From Leidyana gryllorum EB-2025a (lineage: Eukaryota; Apicomplexa): a stretch of DNA of 64,000 bases. The stretch covers positions 620,001 to 684,000 of the forward strand of contig JBLWGC010000104.1 in assembly GCA_048772705.1 (NCBI GenBank), in the 5' to 3' direction. The notes beneath the pieces are model-generated. The model made no database searches and was not told the DNA's origin. It was given only the letters and a program-made list of their open reading frames with translations. Positions 44,386 to 52,778 of this stretch are shown here, piece by piece (positions within the stretch are counted from its first letter, which is position 1; every line of letters starts with the position of its first letter). Made by a program: the position numbers and the translations under genes.

Positions 44386-44695
44386 GTTTCACTGTATCAA
44401 TCAACTGCACGTAGCTTCGTACCTGTTGGCACAATTGAACGAATGTAGACACATTTATGGGTCGCCAGATTCTTATTAAGATAATCAATCGCTCATCGTA
44501 AGAACTGAGCATTTCTGAGCGATGTGACAGTGTAGACTGGTATGGTATCGAACCCAGCATTCTCTAAGCCATGCAAGTTGGGCCTCCCAACCGGCTGAGG
44601 CTCTGAGTAAGCGAACCACCCACCGAGTAATGTGACGTCCCGTTCCTACAGAGCCCAAGACCTCCGTGGAGTTCCTACTGAAGGCTTCGAGCGAT
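44386..44695. other. Intergenic region with two hairpins
   Basis: This is the divergent interval between the EF-hand gene and the next + strand gene. No coding sequence is seen. It holds an 8-bp inverted repeat (ATCGCTCA at 44488-44495, TGAGCGAT at 44516-44523) and a perfect 6-bp hairpin GTTGGG/CCCAAC at 44577-44591. On the minus strand GGTTCGATACC resembles a Pol III B box, but no tRNA cloverleaf can be folded around it. Confidence 0.4.
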
Positions 44696-47298
44696 ATGAC
44701 CTGCATTTTAGCCTATGGCTTTGTTCTGCGCAATGTACACTACACTTGCGTTATGGAGATTTTGTGCAAGAACAACACCATCAGCGCTCGGCTGGTGCTG
44801 ACGCAGAGCAAAGATGGGGACCACGGGGTCTACAAGGCGACAGAGCTGGTAACGGCTGAACGTAATGTTGATGAGAATGGGGTACGTACGGACTTGCATG
44901 CGGAGAACAACCCGAGATGCCTGCCTCAGCCACAAGTGACCTTCATGTTGGGATTGACCACTCAAGGTCAACAATATGTGGAGGGTGAGTGCGCACTGCG
45001 TCTTCTCGCTGAGTTCCTTCCAACTAATTCTGTACAGAATGCATGGAGGAATTGATAATGAAGGAGCAACGGATGCTGTCTCAGTGGACAAGTTCCTTGA
45101 GGCACCCTCCCCCCGAGACCAGCATTGATTCTCGGAACAGTAATGCGTTGGAGAACGATCCCGACTTTGTGCCCGTGAACGCTGGAGACGATGATTCTGC
45201 TGTGAGCAGACAGTCCTCAACAGCTTCAAGCGACGATGAAGAGATTTGCGTGCTGGATGGATTAGCTCCATACAAACGAGTTCTACGAACTGTCGGTCAA
45301 TGTCCAAGTTTATTGCTCAATCGTCTCTTGATGGCCAGTCTGCGTCGACGCGTCCCCAACAGCTTCGCTTGGTGTGTTGATAATCACTTGTGGCGGGTAA
45401 GGCGGCGCAGTGCGTGTGCCCGAACCCATAAATCTTCCCCAGAAACGATTGAGGACGGGCAAACAGTCGATATTGATCCGGGTGGTCAACAATACGCCGT
45501 AAGATTGTTATCCGACGCGCCCACTCGCGCTAAAACTGTCTAATTACCAGCTATATCTTTGCGTGGTTCACCGGCCGCGATGAACTGGATGACTGCGCTT
45601 GGGCCGAATTCCCGAGTACCCTTATCCCTCCCCATTGTGCCAGTGAATTCGGCATCACCAGTCCGGCTCTTAGAGGCTACAAAGGGGTTTTCCAGTATAC
45701 TATCGAGGACGATAGAGAACGAGATGTTGGCCGCTTGAGCTTCAATTTCGAATTTGTATCGTCAACATTGAAACTGAGGAGCTCTGGCCGTTTCGTACCC
45801 TCTGATACCGTTCGCGATGTCAGTTTGATTATTGAGAAGTGAGGAATGTCATCAAGTCACTGCTCTCTCTCTCAATCCCAACTCCCTCTTCTCCTGTCAG
45901 GTGTTCTGAGAATCTCAATGAAGCCAGTCTGATCTTCCACGTGACAGACCTCGACAACCGACCGTATATTCAGATCACTAACGCCTTTGCTCTTCCGAGT
46001 GTGCCAAGTTTGAAAGCGGCTGGCGGTCACCGACCACACTTTGGGGCCGACGACTATGAGCAGAGGTTGCCCAAGTGGATCGATGCACATACACACAATG
46101 GTCTGAATCTGAATATCAAATTAAACGACAAAATCCTCGCTGATGCCACACTTACGGCGGCCCGGAAGCGGAGTTTGGCATCAGAGTGCGCCGACCGGGC
46201 AGCAGGGCCTCCCACACTCTTTGTCGCCGATCGAAGTGCTTTTTGGTTCCTGAGTCTCTTCGATCTGCCTCAGCAACCTGGTCGTGGGTCTGCTCAGGGA
46301 TCGCAGGAGCGGCTGACAGGCAGACTCACAACGGCACCCAATCCCAGTCCTCCGTCTTTGATGGATCCGCGAGCCCTCAAGTTGGTGTTCTTTCAGCACT
46401 GGCGCGTTCCATCAGTGCGTGCCCTGCTCACCGATCTCGGGGTCGGGGGGAAGTCTTACAGAGCGCTTTACTTGGAGTATAAGATTGGGCCGGAAGTGTT
46501 TCGCAACGTTTGGGACTACTTTGACCCGGTTGACCTCAATAGTGCCAAGGCCGGAGGCGTGAACGAAGATCGGCCACTGCTCTTGTCGAGCAGTTTTGTC
46601 GACTTCCGATTGTCTCTCCCTCCGCCCACTTTAAGCCACCTGGTCCAGTGGCAGGACGCATTGGTTCAGGGCACCCTTACAGATCAATTGGCTTTGGCCG
46701 CGGAAGCGGTGCACGGGTCAACACGAGCGCGACGACTGCGGGAGACTACTCATGAGGCACTGCGGACGTTCTCCAGCAATCTGCAAGAGAGACTGGTGCA
46801 GACAATACCACATGAGCACTCCAAGGGCAGAACCCTGAAACAGTGGATACAGCAATGTCAAGTGCCCAACAAATTCATCTGGGAACAATACGGACGTCAG
46901 GTGGTCGATTGTGAAGGATTGCTCTATGTGATGGTGAGTTCCCGTCGTGGTCGTCTGTCTGTGTCCCTGTTGACTGGAGGATTTCAACTTAGGCACACTT
47001 TTGGAGCGACGGGTTGGATGTAATCTTCCCCGAGGGGAGAGACATTATTAAGCCTCTGGGAGTTTTGTCATCGTTCTGGTCGTCTCAGGATATGAGTCAG
47101 GTGGATGAGGAATTGGTCATCAAAGCATTGCAGAGGGCAGAATTGATTCTTAAGCGGTTGGGTGATCCCGAGGCCGCGGTGGAGATTGCAAACTACCGTC
47201 AGAATCTGCAGAGTGAGCCTCCACGGAACCCCTGCAAGCGCAGTTTGGAAGGGTTGCCCGGTGTTGGCTGGTCTCTGACATCAGGATATGACGGTTAG
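44696..47298 (+). CDS. Unrecognised large protein
   Basis: A multi-exon gene starts at MTCILAYGFVLRNVHYTCVM. Strand-rich N-terminal part: ISARLVLTQSKDGDHGVYKA, then VTFMLGLTTQGQQYVE. Next come an acidic serine-rich linker (SRQSSTASSDDEEICVLDG) and a second strand-rich block at 45550-45838 (YIFAWFTGRDELDDCAWAEF, GVFQYTIEDDRERDVGRLSF) that lies between introns. The C-terminal half is helical (ALRTFSSNLQERLVQTIPHE, CQVPNKFIWEQYGRQVVDCE), ending LEGLPGVGWSLTSGYDG. Introns: about 45498 to 45550, near 45840-45900, and 46934-46992. The mixture of beta-rich then helical segments is reminiscent of C2-like or membrane-trafficking proteins, but I cannot assign a family. Confidence 0.6.
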
Positions 47299-47670
47299 CG
47301 GGCTGGTCATGTGCACGTGGTCTCCCAGGACACCAGCCGCTCAGCTTGCATGCAAGATGGAACACAGTTGTTGTGAAGGGGGGGTAGACAATGGGGGCCC
47401 TTCACCCTATGCCCCCTTCTCCTCACGTCGCTGTCACTCTGTCTCGGCCCCGCACATCCGCAGACCGCCTCCGTTTGCGTTGATGCCCAACTCGAAACGG
47501 GAGTATCCCCGCGAAATGTCCTTTGTGCGGATGTACAGGTGAGCAGTGTCATCCGATCGTATGGAGACAGACTGTGGAATGCAGAAATGGACGAAATGCA
47601 ATAACTAATTCAAACCAAGCGATTCAGGTTAGTCTGCCGTTCTCGCATGTGCTCCACTCTCCTCTCCAAC

Positions 47671-47691
47671 AGAGAGAGAGAGAGAGAGAGA
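47671..47691. repeat. (AG)n microsatellite
   Basis: About ten uninterrupted AG dinucleotides lie just upstream of the 47739 gene, probably in its leader or an intron. Confidence 0.85.
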
Positions 47692-47738
47692 CTCGGTATC
47701 TACTTGTTACACCACTCACTCTGTAAACGTGTGTGTCT

Positions 47739-48896
47739 ATGCAGGATTTCGCCGCCGCGTTGCCTGGTCGACTCGACCGACTGGGACGGAAGATACGGAA
47801 GAGACTGACTTGTGCTCACTGGCTGGATGAGGACAGTGAGTTTGGCGGGTTTGATCGAGTTGGAGATGCCCTGGTGGACTGGGAGAATTCCGTCCTAGTC
47901 ACACCTCTGCGGAGAGGCAGGGGTACAGATAGATATCGGGACCGCGATGAGTCTCAGCCTCACTTTGGAGGCGACGACCCGTATGATGATGACGATCAGA
48001 ACTCATTAGCGACCACACGCTACATCTCACCCACCAGTCGCAGAACATCGCGATCCTCAGCAGCCACTTGTGCTCAGCACCAATGTACGTGTCCAAATTC
48101 CACAGGCACAGGCACTTTCTCGAAAAATCGGTACCTATCTCCCACTCCTGACGCAACTAATCGCTATCTCTCCCCGAGTCGCGAAGTTACCACAGCGAGT
48201 GGTGGCCCTCATCAGAGACGAGTCTTCACCACGACCGCGGGGTCTGCTCCCAGCACCCATAGGAGTCAGCCGCCTCCGCCTCCATCACACCCAGATCCTC
48301 GGTGCACGTGTGAACACGTTTACGCGCCCGAGAGGATTGCAATACCTCGGGAGCGTCTGCGTGAGCCCCCCAATAATAATAGCAGCAAAGAAGACGTGAA
48401 GATACATAGTGCATTTATAACACCTTCAATCAAGTTCCAGGCGGAGAACGAAACCATTACGAAAGAGTTACCACGTTTCCAGGTGTACAGCGATGGCAAA
48501 CATTTCTTCACTTCGCCGCCCGGACAGGAGGTGAAAGCTGAGATTGACATTGGGAGTGAGCACGCATTGCATGCGAACAGTGAGGGTACGAACAGAGAAG
48601 ACAATAACAACATCGAGATGGTGAGCCCCAATCAGCCGCGTACAGAAGTATGGCCCATTGAGGAGAACAAGATGTATGAGATCGCGCAAGGTCCACCAAC
48701 GATTCAAGTGATTCCCTTGGGTCAACAACAACGACGAGTGTTTTCAACTAACAAGAAACTTTGTCCCTGTGACGGTGGTTTAGTCTGGAGGAGAGTGACG
48801 GGACGGAACGCAATGGACCTGATACAATTGCCTCAGTCGGCTGGATTGCCAGCACCGCCGCCGTTACATCCCCATTTGGCACATGACCGATATTAA
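47739..48896 (+). CDS. Unrecognised Arg/Ser/Pro-rich protein
   Basis: A long frame runs from the ATG at 47739 (MQDFAAALPGRLDRLGRKIR) to a stop at 48896. The N-terminal 60 residues are helical and basic (KRLTCAHWLDEDSEFGGFD). The middle is disordered, with recurring RYLSPT/RYISPT tetrapeptide-like motifs (RYISPTSRR, RYLSPTPDA, RYLSPSREV) that look like proline-directed kinase sites. A Cys/His pair region occurs at CAQHQCTCPN and CTCEHVYAP. The C-terminus contains a more ordered segment (PRFQVYSDGKHFFTSPPGQE). Position 47738/47739 follows a CTATGCAG that also looks like a splice acceptor, so an upstream 5' exon is possible. No family recognised. Confidence 0.55.
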   Translation: MQDFAAALPGRLDRLGRKIRKRLTCAHWLDEDSEFGGFDRVGDALVDWENSVLVTPLRRGRGTDRYRDRDESQPHFGGDDPYDDDDQNSLATTRYISPTSRRTSRSSAATCAQHQCTCPNSTGTGTFSKNRYLSPTPDATNRYLSPSREVTTASGGPHQRRVFTTTAGSAPSTHRSQPPPPPSHPDPRCTCEHVYAPERIAIPRERLREPPNNNSSKEDVKIHSAFITPSIKFQAENETITKELPRFQVYSDGKHFFTSPPGQEVKAEIDIGSEHALHANSEGTNREDNNNIEMVSPNQPRTEVWPIEENKMYEIAQGPPTIQVIPLGQQQRRVFSTNKKLCPCDGGLVWRRVTGRNAMDLIQLPQSAGLPAPPPLHPHLAHDRY

Positions 48897-49260
48897 TGAC
48901 TACCGAAATAGGTGTCTTCTTCGCGATTGGTTCAGCAGCACGTCCGAACAATTCAAGAGTAAATGAGCAGCACTTATCGCTATGTGTGATTTGAGTGTGT
49001 AGTTGTTCCGTTCTTTCGTCGGCAGCTTTTTCGGCCTCTCAACTGTAAGTATTGATAATTTAATCTTCCCAAGTCGTAAAAACGCCCTTCCTCTGGCTCG
49101 ATTCAACATCAACCAGCTGTCAGGGGTTTCGGATGGCGCGGGAAGCTTTTCACTACCCACACTCCTACTAATCCATTGCATTCTTACAACTTTCCTCCGC
49201 AGATTCTTCCAGCTAATGGCCTCCAAAGCCTCAAACGGGGAACGGACCCCCTTCTCCTCC
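48897..49260. other. Convergent intergenic region, nothing recognised
   Basis: This stretch separates the stop codons of the 47739 gene (+) and RACK1 (-). It presumably holds both 3' UTRs. A GTAAGT at 49046 and a CCGCAG at 49200 resemble splice sites, but no coding exon fits them. Confidence 0.4.
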
Positions 49261-50369
49261 TCAGTGCTTCTTGAGTCCGAAGACGTAGATGTTGCCGTTG
49301 GAGCTACCCGCGTACAGGTACTCTCCATCAGGAGACCACGACAGGGCAGTGCACCACGGCAGGTGTCTGGAAGGTCTCGGGTGCTTCTCGAACACGTGCA
49401 TGGGAGCGCTGTCCTTGCTGGCGGCCCGCTTCTGGTCCATCAAGTAGACGAACTGAGACTCGGGACGGACGGTCAACTTGACGTCAGACAACACACGCTT
49501 CTTCTCGAGATCCCAGATCTTGATGCCGGACTCGGTGGCAGCACAGAGCCAGTAGTTGCAGGGAGAGAAGCAGAGAGAGTTGATAGGAGCGCCAGCCTCC
49601 AACGAGTAGAGGTGGTTGCCATCAACAACATCCCAAAGCATAGCCCAACCATCGTGTCCACCGGTGGCACAGAGAGATCCATCGGGGGAGATAGTGACGG
49701 TAGTGACGGGGGCGGTGTGACCGCAGAAGTCGTAAACGAGACGGCCCTTCTTGAGGTCCCAAACCTTGGTCATCTTGTCCCAACCACAAGAGACGACGGT
49801 AGCCTTCTCGGTCTCCGGGGAGAAACGAACAGAGCTGACCCAGTCAGTGTGGCCATCCTCAACAAGATGGAACTTCTGCTGACCCAAAGTGTTCCACAGA
49901 CGAATAGTCTTGTCACGAGAACAAGAAATGATCTGACGGTTGTCAGCGGACAGGGCACCACCGTACACATCAGAGGTGTGACCAGTGAACTTTCTGAACG
50001 AATCACCAGTGTTCACATCCCACAGACGCATGGTCTTGTCCCATGAAGTTGACAACAGGTAGTCACCGTAACCACTCATCACCACATCAGAAACGGGTTG
50101 CTTGTGCTTCGACAAGGACTTCATAGCGACGCCAGCCTGACCCTCGTTCGTCATGGACGACTCGGGGTACACATGCCAGACAATCACGTTGCAGTCTGCA
50201 AAGTCAACACAAAGTCTCAGCAGCATCTAGAGTATAACGTACCGCGTGAAGCTGAGGCAATCCGATGGGGAGCATCAGGAGTCGAAGGGGGCACCCAAGT
50301 AGTGGCAATGCTGGTAACCCAGCCGGAGTGCCCTTGGAGCAGGCCCTTATACTCTAGGGTTGCAGACAT
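49261..50369 (-). CDS. RACK1: RACK1, ribosomal WD40 scaffold
   Basis: This is the seven-bladed WD40 protein of the 40S head. The start MSATLEYKGLLQGHSGWVTS is followed by the first blade. A short intron (about 50189-50240) joins IASASRG to NVIVWHVYPESS. Canonical blades follow: SGYGDYLLSTSWDKTMRLWD, DNRQIISCSRDKTIRLWNT, SCGWDKMTKVWDLKKGRLVY, SPDGSLCATGGHDGWAMLWD and NYWLCAATESGIKIWDLEKK. The C-terminus ends YVFGLKKH. Length is normal (about 320 residues). Codon use is visibly more biased (C- or G-ending) than in neighbours, as expected for a highly expressed ribosomal protein; this bias also opens a long spurious frame on the opposite strand. Confidence 0.97.
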
Positions 50370-50686
50370 GCTACGCCGCGATATCAAAACAAATTTTTTA
50401 TCCCTCTTTTGTGTCACCCAGCGCGTTTCGTCCCCTTTAAGTCTGGACCCCAATTTTTATTCACTCCAAGACCAACCAGATACATCACAGCAGCTTCCAG
50501 CGCCCAACAGCCCCATCCACAGCTGTCTGGGCTCCTTTAAAGCTGCAATAACAACCTCCCACTGTTTGAGCGGCTCTGACTCTGTAGCAGACGCCGTATA
50601 GAAAGCTGGGTACAAAGCCTGACTTACTGCACAGACTTCTCCATGTCCTGTCAAATGGAGTGAATCATGGATATGCCTGCCTTCGA

Positions 50687-50821
50687 ATGATGACAATCAC
50701 TTTGCCTGTCCGAATCTGGGGCCCCAACTGCGAGCGAACGGTTTTATACCTGTTAGCTTGGCAGAGTGGACAAGCCCGCGGCAGATAATGGGGCGCTACT
50801 TGGCTAAGAACGGCTCTGATT
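50687..50821 (+). ncRNA. Candidate structured ncRNA, copy 1 (box C/D-like ends)
   Basis: This element is 135 nt long. Its first 45 nt and last 59 nt recur in copy 2 with 100% and 57/59 identity, while the 31 nt between them are unrelated in sequence. The 5' end carries ATGATGA (box C consensus RTGATGA) and the 3' end CTGA (box D consensus), at 50816-50819. The variable centre can form a hairpin (GCGAAC with GTTAGC, one mismatch). The conserved flanks can pair around it (CCCCA..CTGC with GCAG..TGGGG). Conserved flanks with a structure-preserving variable loop point to a folded RNA. The class is uncertain: terminal-stem support for box C/D is weak, and no T-run terminator follows. Confidence 0.45.
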
Positions 50822-50933
50822 CGTAACATATGCATTGCGGCAATCCATTCCATCGTTCGCACCCTGCGTGTCTCGTGTGTACCGAACTCCTTTTATCGCT
50901 TGCGTGTCCCATCTTCTGCTACAATGTGACTGG

Positions 50934-51065
50934 ATGATGACAATCACTTTGCCTGTCCGAATCTGGGGCCCCAACTGCAAGCCGGAGGATTAAACTCCTC
51001 GTTCGTAGAGTGGACAAGCCCGCAGCAGATAATGGGGCGCTATTTGGCTAAGAACGGCTCTGATT
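50934..51065 (+). ncRNA. Candidate structured ncRNA, copy 2 (box C/D-like ends)
   Basis: This is the second copy of the 50687 element, 247 bp downstream in the same orientation. ATGATGA is at 50934-50940 and CTGA at 51060-51063. The two differences in the 59-nt 3' block are both transitions. The 28-nt variable centre differs completely from copy 1 yet again makes a hairpin (GAGGA-TTAAAC-TCCTC). The element ends about 140 bp before the ALG11 start codon. If transcribed on this strand, it lies upstream of ALG11; an ALG11 5' UTR or independent promoter are both possible. Confidence 0.45.
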
Positions 51066-51202
51066 TGAGATAGACTTTGTATTTGGACCTACAAATGGTT
51101 TTGGTAGTACTTTATTGATTGCGCACTAGTCCTCAAAACCCCCTCATCAACTCCGTCTGATAGGTGCTGAGAGTGTAGGATCCCCATAAATTCATTCCAA
51201 GA

Positions 51203-52778
51203 ATGCTCATACTGCTGGTCTTGGTCTTGTCAGGCCTGTCACTATGGTTATACGCCCGCCACCACTCGCGGGTGGGGCGTCATTACTATGTACTACATCC
51301 ACAGGCTGGAGCCGGTGGTGGGGGTGAGAAGTGCCTTTGGGCGTTGATGAGTCGACTGGGAGAGGTGGCCAAGAGAGAGCGTCAAGTTATATCTGCAACT
51401 TTGTTCGTGGACGGTCAAACTAGCTGTGATGCGACCTCTCTACTGTCCAAGGCGTCAAGCCACTTTGGAGTCGATCTCTCGATGTGGGATAGCCTCTTCA
51501 ATATTAGCATTGTGCCGCTGAGAAGTGGGATACTTCTCACGTATAAGTATCCGGCCCTCACAAGATTGCTGCAACTACTTTCAGGGGTGCTTGTTGGATT
51601 CGAAGCAGCGGTGAAGTCTCGAGGGGGTGGAAGTGACCCGATTCTGGACTTGAGTGGCTCTAACAGTGCCGCCACATCTTTGTGCCTCTTTACTTCGTTG
51701 GGTTTCCGGTCGTGTTGTGCCTACGTACATTGGCCTTTCACTTCACTGGAGGTCGTACGTGCGAGTCTTCGGGAGAATCCGAGCGGTTTCAGAGCTCACT
51801 ATGATGCCATCGTAGCTTTCTTTTACATATTGGTGGGTGGGAGACTACGACGACCCATACTGTTCAATTCCACGTTCACTGAGAAACGGCTGGCTGAAAT
51901 TTGGAAGCTGAAACCGCTGGACTATACGAAGGTCTACCCACCAGTGGAGCTGTTTGAGTCCTCGGACTTGACTCCCCAGAGTGATCGAAAAGACAAAGTG
52001 ATCTCTGTCAGTCAGTTCCGACGAGAAAAAGATCATTTTAAGCAAATCGATATAATTCGGGAGGCCATCTTCAACCACGTTCTGCCAGATCATGTTGAAT
52101 GGAGTATTTGTGGCAGTTGTCGGCCCAATGTCACTGACGATATCGAGTATCTCCACGAAGTGTACGAATACGCCAAGAAGCAATGTCCGGGCGACCGTTG
52201 CCGAGTGAGGATAGAGTTGAATGGCATGGAGACGGGGGAGACCAGGTTGGAGCCGGTGGCGGAAGAACTGGTCCCAGAGAAAGTTGTTCATGACGTTATC
52301 TTCAAGATCAATCTGCCATCCAAGCAGTTGCGGTCAGAGATTACTGAGAGCAAGGTGAGCTGGTGGAGGGGAGATTGATTTTGACGTGAGCGGTTCTCCC
52401 TGTGTGGATCAGGTTGCCCTACACACTATGAAGGATGAGCACTTTGGAATTGTGGTGGTAGATTTTGTCGGGGCAGGATGCTGGGTTGTAGCACATAATT
52501 CTGGTGGGCCACGGGACGACATTCTGCGAGGGCCTCAGGGTGACGAGAAGAGTTTGTTGTCCTCTGATGAGTCATCTTTGAGGTCAATTGGACATCTGGC
52601 AGACTCGACCGCAGACTTCGCTTTGGGCGTAGCAAAGGGGTTGATGGGGGACAAGGAGGTTGAATTGGCTCTGAAAGTGGGCCCGAAACTGTATCAGAAT
52701 CGCTTCTTCGGGGCGCAGAAGTATGCGGATCAGCTCATAGAATTGTGGGGATTGTTGGGTGAGAGGAAAGAGCAATGA
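51203..52778 (+). CDS. ALG11: ALG11, GDP-Man:Man3GlcNAc2-PP-dolichol mannosyltransferase
   Basis: This enzyme adds the fourth and fifth mannoses to the lipid-linked N-glycan precursor on the cytosolic ER face. An N-terminal membrane anchor is present (MLILLVLVLSGLSLWLYARH). GT4 motifs: VYPPVELFE, then the nucleotide-sugar site VISVSQFRREKDHFKQIDII, and HTMKDEHFGIVVVDFVGAG followed by VVAHNSGGPRDDI. The usual EX7E pair reads E..D here, because the second acidic residue is Asp. One intron (about 52354-52413) joins ITESK to VALHTMKDE. The stop codon TGA at 52776-52778 overlaps the start codon of the next gene. Confidence 0.9.

Larger units (their letters stand above)
50370..51202. other. Divergent intergenic region carrying duplicated RNA-like elements
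   Basis: This 0.8-kb interval between the RACK1 and ALG11 starts has no supported coding sequence. It contains the two related elements listed separately. A shorter echo, CGGCTCTGA, which is the 3' end of both elements, also occurs at about 50572-50580. Confidence 0.5.

Noticed and set aside
44535-44620. tRNA on the minus strand
   Set aside because: GGTTCGATACC resembles a B box, but the T-stem does not pair and no acceptor or anticodon stem can be formed.
49003-50046. 347-residue open frame on the + strand
   Set aside because: It lies antisense to RACK1, whose strong codon bias opens the opposite strand; the product has no sensible composition or family match.
50457-50696. 79-residue minus-strand frame next to ncRNA copy 1
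   Set aside because: It has no ATG near its beginning and overlaps the non-coding element; no similarity to any family.
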